Assembly (NCBI GenBank): GCA_002307135.1
Contig: DBTQ01000037.1
Coordinates: 1 to 59,065, forward strand
Direction of reading: 5' to 3'
From: Bacteroidetes bacterium UBA1312
GTDB taxonomy: Bacteria > Bacteroidota > Bacteroidia > Chitinophagales > Chitinophagaceae
Length of the DNA: 59,065 nt
Part shown: piece after piece, positions 42,243-50,745 of the stretch
How the letters are laid out: every line of letters starts with the position of its first letter
Numbering within the stretch: position 1 is the first letter of the stretch
The notes under the pieces: generated by a model
Told to the model about the DNA's origin: nothing
The model's input: the letters and a program-made list of their open reading frames with translations, nothing else
The model's database searches: none
Program-made: the position numbers and the translations under genes

Positions 42243-42929
42243 TTAATCTTCATGAGCTCCAAGCAAATTGGGCCTGCGCTCTTGTGTTCTCTTCAATGCT
42301 TCCTCATAACGCCAGGCATCAACCTTTTTAGGATCTCCACACACCAATATTTCAGGTATTTTCCAACCTCTAAAATCGGCAGGACGTGTATAAACAGGCG
42401 GGGCAAGCATATCATCTTGAAAAGAATCAGATAATGCCGAAGTTTCGTCGTTTAAAACTCCTGGGATCAATCGTCCAATAGCATCCACAACTACAGCGGC
42501 TGCCAATTCTCCCCCACTCAACACATAATCCCCGATGGATATTTCCAAAGTAATAAAATGCTCCCGAATACGCTGATCAATACCTTTATAATGCCCGCAG
42601 ATAATGATCAAATTCTCTTTAAGGGATAAGTTGTTGGCAATTTTTTGCTCCAAACATATTCCATCCGGAGTCATAAATATGACCTCGTCGTACTTACGTT
42701 CTTGCTGCAAATGCTCAATAGCCAATGCTAAAGGTTCTGGCATCATGACCATACCTGCACCTCCGCCGAACGGATAATCATCGACCTGGCCATGCTTGTA
42801 CGGTGTAAAGTCTCTCAAATTATGCACATGTACCTCCAATAGTCCACGCTGTTGCGCGCGCTTCATGATAGAATGTTCGAAAGGACTTGCCAACAAATCG
42901 GGAACAACGGAAATAATGTCTATACGCAT
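42243..42929 (-). CDS. trmD: tRNA (guanine-N1)-methyltransferase
   Basis: The 228-residue SPOUT methyltransferase modifies G37 of tRNAs. 'MRIDIISVVPDLLASPFEHSIMKRA' opens the protein; 'YKHGQVDDYPFGGGAGMVMMPEPL' at residues ~45-68 and the trefoil-knot segment 'ISIGDYVLSGGELAAAVVVDAIGRLIPGVL' around 131-160 bind SAM. 'RPADFRGWKIPEILVCGDPKK' is also conserved. It lies between pyrD (46 bases upstream) and rplS. Confidence 0.97.
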   Translation of the reverse strand: MRIDIISVVPDLLASPFEHSIMKRAQQRGLLEVHVHNLRDFTPYKHGQVDDYPFGGGAGMVMMPEPLALAIEHLQQERKYDEVIFMTPDGICLEQKIANNLSLKENLIIICGHYKGIDQRIREHFITLEISIGDYVLSGGELAAAVVVDAIGRLIPGVLNDETSALSDSFQDDMLAPPVYTRPADFRGWKIPEILVCGDPKKVDAWRYEEALKRTQERRPNLLGAHED

Positions 42930-42975
42930 TTTATTACTAACAACAGGAATTCTAGTTAAACGTTTTATTTATATG

Positions 42976-44001
42976 TTATTTCGACAATCCTTTACAGATA
43001 TTGCTTGCTATCGCAGGACCTTCATATATAAAACCAGTATATACTTGTACTAATGAAGCTCCTGCATCTAATTTTTCTTGAGCATCTTGTGCCGTAAAAA
43101 TACCGCCAGCTGCGATAATTTTAATTTTGCCTCCACTATTTTCATGAATATAACGGACTACATCTGTTGCACGTTTTGTCAATGGCTTTCCACTAAGACC
43201 TCCTGCTCCAATATCTGTTATTGCACTTTCTTCTGTAACCAATCCTCCTCGTTCAATAGTTGTATTTGTAGCCACCACTCCTTGTATATTCGTATCTGTT
43301 ACTAACTCAACGATATCGTCTAACTGTTCATTCGTAAGATCCGGCGCTATTTTCAGTAAAATTGGTCTATTTTTCCCTAATTGAGTATTGAGCACTTGTA
43401 AACGAGTAAGGATTTTTGTCAATGGCTCTTTGTCTTGCAAAGCCCGAAGCCCCGGAGTATTGGGACTACTTACATTTACTACAAAATAATCGACTACATC
43501 GTACAATGCTTTAAACGCTTTTTCATAATCATCGATTGCAAGCTCGTTAGGTGTATCCTTATTTTTACCAATATTACCCCCAACAATAATTTTCGCACGA
43601 GGCTTACGAAGCCGTTCAGCTGCAGCTGCAGCACCTTCGTTGTTGAAGCCCATACGATTAATCACAGCTTTGTCGGCAGGCAACCGAAACAAACGAGGCT
43701 TCGGATTGCCCGGTTGAGCGAGTGGTGTTACTGTTCCTATCTCTACAAAACCAAAACCAAGGCAAGACAATTCATCAATCCAACGTGCGTCTTTATCAAA
43801 TCCTGCTGCTAACCCTACGGGATTAGGAAAACGAATACCCCAAAGATTGCGTTCCAAAGAAGCATTTTGATAATTAAATTTTTTGCGCATCCACGTTCGC
43901 AAAACTGTGTTTCTGTATGCGAATTGCAACTTTGACATTGCCCAGTAATGCACTTCTTCAGGATCCCGACGGAATAATATTTTACGTATAAGATGATACA
44001 T
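42976..44001 (-). CDS. pyrD: Dihydroorotate dehydrogenase (quinone), class 2
   Basis: This 341-residue enzyme oxidises dihydroorotate in pyrimidine synthesis and passes electrons to quinone at the membrane. The N-terminal amphipathic extension (residues 1-45) marks class 2. 'PVGLAAGFDKDA' (61-72) and 'EIGTVTPLAQPGNPKPRLFRL' bind FMN and orotate; the catalytic base fits S179 in 'NVSSPNTPGL'; 'GAGGLSGKPLTKRA' and 'GGIFTAQDA' follow. An in-frame TTG at 44010 is part of the TATCTTTG promoter box, so the ATG at 44001 is the start. Confidence 0.96.
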   Translation of the reverse strand: MYHLIRKILFRRDPEEVHYWAMSKLQFAYRNTVLRTWMRKKFNYQNASLERNLWGIRFPNPVGLAAGFDKDARWIDELSCLGFGFVEIGTVTPLAQPGNPKPRLFRLPADKAVINRMGFNNEGAAAAAERLRKPRAKIIVGGNIGKNKDTPNELAIDDYEKAFKALYDVVDYFVVNVSSPNTPGLRALQDKEPLTKILTRLQVLNTQLGKNRPILLKIAPDLTNEQLDDIVELVTDTNIQGVVATNTTIERGGLVTEESAITDIGAGGLSGKPLTKRATDVVRYIHENSGGKIKIIAAGGIFTAQDAQEKLDAGASLVQVYTGFIYEGPAIASNICKGLSK

Positions 44002-44007
44002 GGGATG

Positions 44008-44015
44008 CAAAGATA
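44008..44015 (-). promoter_or_regulatory. -7 promoter box immediately before pyrD
   Basis: TATCTTTG on the minus strand is a perfect TAnnTTTG. Its last G is 7 bases from the A of the pyrD ATG, so the mRNA would start about two bases before the start codon. No TTG lies at the expected -33 position. Confidence 0.5.
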
Positions 44016-44121
44016 CAATTTTGAATGAGGGAATATGACTTTGTATTGCCCCGAAGATTTAATATTTTTAACAAACGTACACCAACAGCCTATACAACTT
44101 GCATGTATCTTTATCGCGAAT

Positions 44122-44832
44122 ATGGACAAATATTTGACAATTGCATTTTTGCTCTTTTTTGGTTGGCACTTATCTGCTGCTCAACAGATTACTGGCGTGG
44201 TAGCCGATAGAGATGGTCAAACACCATTGCAAAATGTACAAATCAGTAATGTACATAGTAATGTAATTGTTTTTTGTGATAGCATAGGGAAGTTTGCCAT
44301 ACAGGCCAATAAAGGTCAACTCATAGAAATGAGAAAAGCCGGATATAAAACAACTCGTTTCCGATTGCCACGAGGATATATGCCCAGCTATTTCAAAATA
44401 TACATGGAGCAACTTGTAGAGCTGAACACAGACATTTATGCTTCAAGCCAATTGACACAATTTCAAAAAGACAGCATCAATGATCATGAGCTGTATAAAG
44501 TAGCACTCAACTTTCCGAAGATGTCGGGCTTAGAAAAAATAGAAAGCCCTTTCAGTGCCATGAGCAAAAAGAACCGTGAAAAATGGGCCTTTCAGGAAAG
44601 CTATGCCACCTATGAGAAAGAAAAATTTATTGACTACACATTTAGCCCAAGCCTTATCACTAGCCTCACTGGCTTAAAAGGAGATAGCCTTAATGTGTAT
44701 ATGCGCCGTTATCGCCCAACGTATGAGCAACTCCGCAGCATGAATCTATATGAATATTACAACTTCGTAAAACATTCCGTAGAATTCTATCGTAGAAGAA
44801 GTGGCCGTTCTGGCCCTAGAAATTCCGGTTAA
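44122..44832 (+). CDS. Secreted protein with carboxypeptidase-regulatory-like domain
   Basis: The 236-residue protein starts MDKYLTIAFLLFFGWHLSAAQQ, a clear signal peptide. Residues ~22-95 ('ITGVVADRDGQTPLQNVQIS' ... 'GKFAIQANKGQLIEMRKAGYK') form a CarboxypepD_reg-like beta-sandwich, common at the N terminus of Bacteroidota outer-membrane receptors. The rest is charged and helical ('GLEKIESPFSAMSKKNREKW'), ending in Arg/Ser-rich residues with no beta-barrel. An upstream in-frame ATG at 44035 would bury the signal peptide. It is divergent from pyrD. A periplasmic or surface-linked location is likely; function unknown. Confidence 0.82.
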   Translation: MDKYLTIAFLLFFGWHLSAAQQITGVVADRDGQTPLQNVQISNVHSNVIVFCDSIGKFAIQANKGQLIEMRKAGYKTTRFRLPRGYMPSYFKIYMEQLVELNTDIYASSQLTQFQKDSINDHELYKVALNFPKMSGLEKIESPFSAMSKKNREKWAFQESYATYEKEKFIDYTFSPSLITSLTGLKGDSLNVYMRRYRPTYEQLRSMNLYEYYNFVKHSVEFYRRRSGRSGPRNSG

Positions 44833-44937
44833 TTTTTTGCATGAATGAATACACACGGCATCGATATTCATTAAGAGGAGCATTGAATCGAAATGAACCT
44901 TATAGCCGAAATATTAATAAAAAGCTAAGGGGCTACG

Positions 44938-44970
44938 TTGTAATTATTCTCAGTCAATGATTTACTTTTG
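44938..44970 (+). promoter_or_regulatory. Bacteroidota -33/-7 promoter for the CoA-transferase gene
   Basis: TTG (44938-44940), 22 bases, then TACTTTTG (44963-44970), a perfect -7 box. The start point would be near 44976, giving a leader of about 22 bases before the ATG at 44998. An in-frame TTG inside the box (44968) is therefore not a start codon. Confidence 0.6.
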
Positions 44971-44997
44971 CCATCGCACGAAAGGTGCAGAAAAAAA

Positions 44998-46278
44998 ATG
45001 AACAGCATATATAATTATACGAGTGCGGAAAATGCCCTACAGTTAATACAGTCTAATCAACGTATATTTTTACATGGAAGTGCGGCGACACCGATTCATT
45101 TGATTAATCAATTGTTAGCGCAAAAAGATCAATTTCAAAATGTGGAATTGATGGCAATAACACTTTATGGAGTTGACTTAAATAGTCCAGATTTATCCGG
45201 ACATTTCTACATGAATTCTTTATTCGTTTCTGAAAGTAATCGAATAGCAGTAAACAGTGCAATGGGCGACTATATTCCCGTTTTCTTGAGCGAAATTCCA
45301 TTATTATTTACACGCAACATTTTACCAATAGATGTAGCTATAATACAAGTATCTCCACCAGATCAGCATGGCTATTGTTCTTTAGGAACGTCAGTGGATA
45401 TTGCCCGCTCCGCAGTAAGTGTTGCAAAAAAAATAATTGCACAGGTAAACCCTAATATGCCACGTGTACATGGAGATGCATTTCTTCCATTTAACCAATT
45501 TGATGCTGCCGTATGGGTTGATGAACCGCTGCCAGAAGTAAGCTATGCTAATGACACGAATAGCATTAATGAACAAATAGGAAAAAGGGTTGCTGCATTG
45601 GTAGAGGATGGTGCAACGCTGCAATTAGGAATAGGTAGAATACCAGATTCTGTACTAAAAAATCTAACGAATCATAAAAACCTAGGGATACATACAGAAA
45701 TGTTTTCTGACGGAGCAATTCCTTTAATAGAAAATGGGACAATTAATAATAGCCAAAAGAAAATAGTCAATGGGTATTGTGTCACATCTTTTTTATTAGG
45801 CACACGAAAATTATATGATTTCGCCCATGACAATCCTATTATCAAAGCAATGGATATTAGTTTCGTAAACGACCCTAGGATACTTAGTCAAAACCCAAAA
45901 GTTACTGCAATAAATAGCGCAATTGAAATTGATCTCACAGGTCAAGTATGTTCTGATTCTATTGGCACTTACCAGTATTCGGGTATTGGAGGTCAATTAG
46001 ATTTTATTCGTGGCGCTGCATTATCTGAAGGTGGCAAACCTATAATAGCCATTCCTTCTATTACAACAAAGGGCGTCTCACGTATTGTGCCCTATCTCAA
46101 AGAAGGGGCAGGAGTGGTTACAACTCGTGGGCATATCCATTGGGTAGTTACCGAATATGGTGCTGTTAATTTGTTCGGCATGAATATGGAGCAACGTGCA
46201 AAAGCATTGATTAATATTGCACATCCCGACCATAGAGCTTATTTAGAACAAAAATCCTTCGAGCGATTTAAATATTAA
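44998..46278 (+). CDS. Acetyl-CoA hydrolase/CoA-transferase family protein
   Basis: The 426-residue protein starts MNSIYNYTSAENALQLIQSNQ. 'IFLHGSAATP' near residues 23-32, 'VSPPDQHGYCSLGTSVDIAR' and 'QLGIGRIPDSVL' belong to the N-terminal half; 'LGIHTEMFSDGAIPLIENG' carries the glutamate that forms the CoA thioester in this family; 'YSGIGGQLDFIRGA' and 'ITTKGVSRIVPYLKEGAGVVTTRGHIHWVVTEYGAVNLFG' complete it. Members include 4-hydroxybutyrate and acetate/succinate CoA-transferases. It is transcribed alone from a good promoter and ends at a hairpin. The exact acyl substrate is not readable from motifs. Confidence 0.9.
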   Translation: MNSIYNYTSAENALQLIQSNQRIFLHGSAATPIHLINQLLAQKDQFQNVELMAITLYGVDLNSPDLSGHFYMNSLFVSESNRIAVNSAMGDYIPVFLSEIPLLFTRNILPIDVAIIQVSPPDQHGYCSLGTSVDIARSAVSVAKKIIAQVNPNMPRVHGDAFLPFNQFDAAVWVDEPLPEVSYANDTNSINEQIGKRVAALVEDGATLQLGIGRIPDSVLKNLTNHKNLGIHTEMFSDGAIPLIENGTINNSQKKIVNGYCVTSFLLGTRKLYDFAHDNPIIKAMDISFVNDPRILSQNPKVTAINSAIEIDLTGQVCSDSIGTYQYSGIGGQLDFIRGAALSEGGKPIIAIPSITTKGVSRIVPYLKEGAGVVTTRGHIHWVVTEYGAVNLFGMNMEQRAKALINIAHPDHRAYLEQKSFERFKY

Positions 46279-46312
46279 TCAGCATTATCCCTATAACTAT
46301 ACTACGATATAG

Positions 46313-46354
46313 TATTGCGGCAGATTATTCGTCTTTGAATATCCTGCCGCAATA
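46313..46354. terminator. Hairpin between convergent CoA-transferase and ABC-permease genes
   Basis: An 11-bp perfect stem with a G+C-rich core (46313-46323 with 46344-46354) has a 20-base loop. There is no long T-run, so it may be a weak bidirectional terminator. Confidence 0.5.
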
Positions 46355-46402
46355 ATTATTCTAATTATTTACATACGATTACCAATGGCCTATCTCAGAA
46401 AA

Positions 46403-48100
46403 CTATAAATCCATTTTCTTTAGCTCATCCCAAGTTGTATTTTTATAACTATCCCATACCAGCCAAAGCAACATTGCTGAAAGACCAATAAAAACAATCT
46501 TGAGCCACCAGAGCCAAGGCACCAGATCGACGAAATAATGCCCAAAACCTAGTGATGACGGAATAATCATAATAAATAGTGTTTTGAAAAAGCGACTACC
46601 CTTTTCATTCATTTGCTCTACTGAAGAAAATGGGAGTCGGCGGTAGGCGATGCGCATTACACAAGCTGCAAAAAGTGTAATATTAACCAATGCCAAGGCT
46701 ATATCCAACAAGGATTTTGTTCCCCAAATGGCAACCACAAAGCAACTGATAACTGTAAATATGGGCAGATAATACTTCACCCAAATCGCCTTAAAAGCGC
46801 CATCCATAACAGAACCCGGACGTTCAATAGGCGCCGAATAATAAAGCCATGAAGCCTTGTATTGATCGGAAAACACCAACATGGACATCAGGTTCATAAC
46901 GATGAATGCGCTCATGTAAAGTAACAATATATTATTGTGCGTTTCCGGCAAAGTATGCCATATTTCAGTAAGCGGGGCTTTGTTTTGTGTTACCAGATAA
47001 AAGAAATAAACTGGTACAAATGCAAAAGATGGATACACCCTCATTTTAAAATTTCTGCTTCGACCGGTTTGCAACCATGCGATACTAAATCCAGCTTTAC
47101 TCAACGGATTTTTGTTCAGCAGATTAGCGAGTTTTAAGTATAATTTACTAGCAGTTTTTCGACCTGAAGCACCACCTATTGCTTTTTGAACTGGGGCATC
47201 TACCACATCGATACCTCCTATTTTTTTAGCAAAGCTTGGAGAAAGAAATCTCACAGTAAGCCAGATCAATAATAACGGACCTGCAATAGCTAAAATACTG
47301 AGCCATTTGGTATAAGATAAAACCTTGTCGGGCTCTACCCATGTCCAGGATGCTGCCAACCAATAAGTAGGGGTAAACGCAGCCCAACGATAATTTTGGT
47401 GTTGTAGTATTTTAAAACCTGTACTATCCGCGGCTCGGGGCATTAAATAAACAATGGCAAAAAACAATACAGAAAACCCAATTTGAAAATAATTGATAAT
47501 ATCCTTAAACCGTTCAGGTTTAGCCAAATTAAGTATGAGCAAGTAACATCCATTGACTAAAAACAGTGCAACCAAGGTAAGCATAAATACGATAAATGGA
47601 AACCATATAGCTGCAACGAGTCCATTCTCTATAGCGACAAATACCCAACCTGCCAGAGACATCGGAAAGACGATGCGAAACAGGTAGATAAACATGTGCA
47701 GCAACTTAGACAGGAGCAATGTCCGCTCATTGATAGGCCGCGGCAATAGTATTGATTTATCTCTTGTATCAAACAATACCGTAGAAAAATCGGTAACCAA
47801 CAAAAAGCTAAGCATTAATAAAAATGTGGTAAAATAAAGCCACAGTCCCATGATTCTATCGTCAAGTGCTGCGAGTGGTATAATATACATCATTCCAATT
47901 ACGGCCGAAAGGAAAACACTTAAAGCGGACATAAATCGGGCGGGTTTCTTTTTTGTTTGCTGACGACCAAAACTGAGTGGTTTTCTATCGTCCAGCATTA
48001 AACGGACTTTTAATATTGCCTTGAGTTGTGGAATATCAGCACCTAATGCACGCCACAGTCCTTTGGGCAACATAATAAGGAAAAGAAAAAATTTGTTCAT
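46403..48100 (-). CDS. ABC-2-like exporter permease, large
   Basis: The 565-residue polytopic protein has about a dozen hydrophobic segments, starting near residue 60 after a basic stretch 'FGRQQTKKKPARFMSA'. 'FDTRDKSILLPRPINERTLLLSKLL' near residues 110-135 is a cytoplasmic loop of the kind seen in ABC-2 type permeases. It sits 11 bases downstream of an ABC ATPase gene on the same strand, so the two probably form one transporter. Length is about double a usual ABC-2 permease, which suggests two fused permease halves in one chain. Substrate unknown. Confidence 0.78.
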   Translation of the reverse strand: MNKFFLFLIMLPKGLWRALGADIPQLKAILKVRLMLDDRKPLSFGRQQTKKKPARFMSALSVFLSAVIGMMYIIPLAALDDRIMGLWLYFTTFLLMLSFLLVTDFSTVLFDTRDKSILLPRPINERTLLLSKLLHMFIYLFRIVFPMSLAGWVFVAIENGLVAAIWFPFIVFMLTLVALFLVNGCYLLILNLAKPERFKDIINYFQIGFSVLFFAIVYLMPRAADSTGFKILQHQNYRWAAFTPTYWLAASWTWVEPDKVLSYTKWLSILAIAGPLLLIWLTVRFLSPSFAKKIGGIDVVDAPVQKAIGGASGRKTASKLYLKLANLLNKNPLSKAGFSIAWLQTGRSRNFKMRVYPSFAFVPVYFFYLVTQNKAPLTEIWHTLPETHNNILLLYMSAFIVMNLMSMLVFSDQYKASWLYYSAPIERPGSVMDGAFKAIWVKYYLPIFTVISCFVVAIWGTKSLLDIALALVNITLFAACVMRIAYRRLPFSSVEQMNEKGSRFFKTLFIMIIPSSLGFGHYFVDLVPWLWWLKIVFIGLSAMLLWLVWDSYKNTTWDELKKMDL

Positions 48101-48111
48101 ATTTAGTTGGT

Positions 48112-48903
48112 TTATAGCGCTATCTTATCGGCTTGATCATTTAATGCTGAGGCTATATTTCCAGCTGTTTGATTAAGGTTTTCTGTAGTGGTCATCTGTG
48201 CAAATATTTTTTCAAGTGAGTCGCTACTACCTTCTCTTAATGCTTCTATAGTATCATTGGCAATAATTTGCCCTTTGTCAATAAGTACAATTCTATCAGA
48301 AACCTTTTCGACCACGTCCATCATGTGCGAGCAATAGAAAATCGTTTTGCCCTCGTTTTTCAATACTTGCATTAATTCTTTTACCACTATTACCGCATTG
48401 GCATCAAGCCCCGACATTGGTTCGTCAAGAATAACAATAGCCGGATTATGAAGTATGCCTGCCGTCAAAAGCACTTTTTGTCTCATCCCTTTTGAGAAGC
48501 CATCCATACGTTGATTCAGGTTATCGAGCAAACCAAAAGACGACAAAATGCGTGAAGAACGTTCTGCAATAATATTATCAGGCATATTGTATAATGCACC
48601 TACAAAATGCAAGTATTCATTAGGTGTAAGCAGATCGTACAATTCAGCTACTTCCGGCACATAGCCAATCATTTGTTTGAGTGCAAGAATATCTTCCTTT
48701 ATGTCTTTTCCATTGACGAGAACTGTACCTGTGTAATCAGTAATCACACCTGTCAGCACCTTTACGGTAGTAGATTTCCCAGCCCCATTAGGGCCTATAT
48801 AGCCAATAATTTGACCTGGATAAATATCCAATGATATATTATCCAGTACAGTTTTTTCACCGTATTGTTTGCAGAGTTTGCGAATAGAAATGATTGGTTC
48901 CAT
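48112..48903 (-). CDS. ABC transporter ATP-binding protein
   Basis: The 263-residue ATPase has Walker A 'GPNGAGKST' (residues ~37-45), the Q-loop in 'MIGYVPEVAELYDLLTPNEYL', signature 'FSKGMRQKVLL', Walker B 'AIVILDEPMSGLD' and the H-loop 'YCSHMMDVVEKVSDRI'. The ~45-residue tail beyond 'LREGSSDSLEKIFAQM' is typical of ABC-2 exporters. The start is the ATG at 48903, not an in-frame start 24 codons upstream, because the domain begins directly there. It is coupled to the following large permease. Confidence 0.93.
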   Translation of the reverse strand: MEPIISIRKLCKQYGEKTVLDNISLDIYPGQIIGYIGPNGAGKSTTVKVLTGVITDYTGTVLVNGKDIKEDILALKQMIGYVPEVAELYDLLTPNEYLHFVGALYNMPDNIIAERSSRILSSFGLLDNLNQRMDGFSKGMRQKVLLTAGILHNPAIVILDEPMSGLDANAVIVVKELMQVLKNEGKTIFYCSHMMDVVEKVSDRIVLIDKGQIIANDTIEALREGSSDSLEKIFAQMTTTENLNQTAGNIASALNDQADKIAL

Positions 48904-49033
48904 GAGCGTAAAAGTACATAGAATATTGTGTGGAATTCCACTTATTGAAGGGTATTTTTTGGGGGATATTTTCACACTGATCCCAACCTATTATTTTACA
49001 ATTACACGCCACAATACTTAACATTAAAAATGG

Positions 49034-50008
49034 CTACAACCAGCCCGTTCTTTTGAATATTGCATATAGCAAAAAACAGCTGGCTAAAGTGGCCAGCAAT
49101 ACCTCGTAAAAACCAAGCGGTTGATCCATTTGGGGTATTGAGCGAAAGTTCATCCCATAGAAACCTGCCACCATTGTTGGCACCGCAAAAATAGCTGCCC
49201 AACCGGCAAACTTCTTTGACACTTCGCTTTGTGAAATAGAGATTAAGGAGAAATTGGCTTCGAGCGCCGTATTGAGCAATTCTCTTGTATTGTCAACTAT
49301 TTCATTCACACGAATCACATTATCATATACATCTCTAAAATAAGGTCGTGTATCTTCTGCTATTACCTTAAGATCAAATCGCATCAAGCGATTGCAAATA
49401 TCAATTAATGGGGAAACTGCCCGCTTTACTTCCAATAGCTCACGTTTCAATAAATATATCTGTTCTGTAGTAGCTCGGCTAGGTTTATCATTAAATATTT
49501 TGTCTTCAATATTTTCCAGCTCAGCTTCCATATCCTGAACTACCGGATAGTATTTATCCAAAATAAAATCCATAATTGCATACAGTACAAAACCTGGACC
49601 TTTCTTCAATAATTGTGGATTTTGTTCACATTGAGCTCTTACATCGACATAAGACACGGAGGATCCATGACGAATAGCAACGATATAATTGGCACCCACA
49701 AATAAATGTGTTTCTCCAAATTCAGCATGGTGCTGTTCATTCATTTGCGCAGTACGGAGCACAACAAATAAAGAGTCGCCATATAATTCAATTTTCGGAC
49801 GTTGGTGAGCTGTATTTGCATCTTCAATTGCTAAGTCGTGCAAACCAAATTCTTGTTGAACTCTATTGAGCACCTCTTCAGACGGTTCATAAAGGCCTAT
49901 CCATACAAATTGATTAGCTTCCTGTAATACGTTGTTTATATCTTTAAGCTCAATAGAACCTGTGCTGCATCCATCCGAATAAGCAGCACAATTGATAATT
50001 TCCGGCAT
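49034..50008 (-). CDS. corA: CorA-family Mg2+/Co2+ transporter
   Basis: The 324-residue protein has a long cytoplasmic funnel domain ('FVWIGLYEPSEEVLNRVQ', 'AIEDANTAHQRPKIELYGDSLFVVLRTA') and a long helix with 'IDICNRLMRF', then two membrane helices at the C terminus. The GMN selectivity motif is G285-M286-N287 at the end of helix 1. The loop after it reads 'FRSIPQMD' in place of the common MPEL form. The end 'FKRTGWL' is basic as expected. A -7 box TAAGTTTG (50046 to 50039) lies upstream. Confidence 0.95.
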   Translation of the reverse strand: MPEIINCAAYSDGCSTGSIELKDINNVLQEANQFVWIGLYEPSEEVLNRVQQEFGLHDLAIEDANTAHQRPKIELYGDSLFVVLRTAQMNEQHHAEFGETHLFVGANYIVAIRHGSSVSYVDVRAQCEQNPQLLKKGPGFVLYAIMDFILDKYYPVVQDMEAELENIEDKIFNDKPSRATTEQIYLLKRELLEVKRAVSPLIDICNRLMRFDLKVIAEDTRPYFRDVYDNVIRVNEIVDNTRELLNTALEANFSLISISQSEVSKKFAGWAAIFAVPTMVAGFYGMNFRSIPQMDQPLGFYEVLLATLASCFLLYAIFKRTGWL

Positions 50009-50110
50009 GTAGATTTATTAGTTAGCTACTCAATGCCGCAAACTTATTAGACAGATGTTGTGTGAATATTAATTTTTCACCGTTTTTAATGACCTGTATA
50101 TTAAAACCGA

Positions 50111-50713
50111 TTAAATCAAGGCAATAACAAGCTGAATTAAACCAATCAAAAAACCTAAGCCTGCGCCTATTAATCCAACAAAACGAAATTCGTTACCCAT
50201 CACAGCAGCTAAAATAGTTTCTAATTTGTCGGAAGAATACCGTTCCAATTTATTGGCTAACATATTTTCTATATCAATATTAGCAGTAAGGTTCTCAACA
50301 TATTTACCGAGCAGTTCCGGCAACATAATATCGATTTCTTCGAGTAAACCTTCTTTTATTTTATCTAATGTACCTGTACCTACAAACATGGAGATAACAG
50401 GCATTTTCTCTTTCAGTTTGTGCTGCAAAAAATGGTCGATATGATCAGCGATAAATGGCTTTATATTTTCCAGCTGTTGAGGATCTTTTATTTGACGAGC
50501 AATTTCATCAAAATGAAACAATTCTTTTGCAAGCAATGAACCCAACTTTATTGCAAATTGTTTTTGCTTCTTAGGAAAGATCCCTTGAATGGTGATCCCT
50601 AAAAAACGTTTAGGTTCTCTGGGATGGAACAATATTTTAATAGCAACCCAATTGGCCAACCAGCCAATCAATGCTGCAGTAAATGGTAATAAATAAATTA
50701 GCCAATGGTGCAT
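50111..50713 (-). CDS. DUF445 family membrane protein
   Basis: The 200-residue protein has one N-terminal and one C-terminal membrane helix around a helical domain. 'IGWLANWVAIKILFHPREPKRFLGITIQGIFPKKQKQFA' at residues ~16-54 is the DUF445 hallmark, with a conserved 'N-W-x-A-I-x-x-L-F-x-P' core. The end 'FVGLIGAGLGFLIGLIQLVIALI' is the second helix. Function is unknown. It lies 102 bases upstream of corA on the same strand. Confidence 0.9.
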   Translation of the reverse strand: MHHWLIYLLPFTAALIGWLANWVAIKILFHPREPKRFLGITIQGIFPKKQKQFAIKLGSLLAKELFHFDEIARQIKDPQQLENIKPFIADHIDHFLQHKLKEKMPVISMFVGTGTLDKIKEGLLEEIDIMLPELLGKYVENLTANIDIENMLANKLERYSSDKLETILAAVMGNEFRFVGLIGAGLGFLIGLIQLVIALI

Positions 50714-50745
50714 TTTGAGGTATTAAAAAGTTAATTATGGTGGTA

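Noticed and set aside
44008..44010. TTG start codons at 44010, 11418, 44968 and 32433
   Set aside because: Each TTG lies inside a TAnnTTTG-type promoter box, so it would be upstream of the transcript start; downstream ATG codons fit the protein families better.
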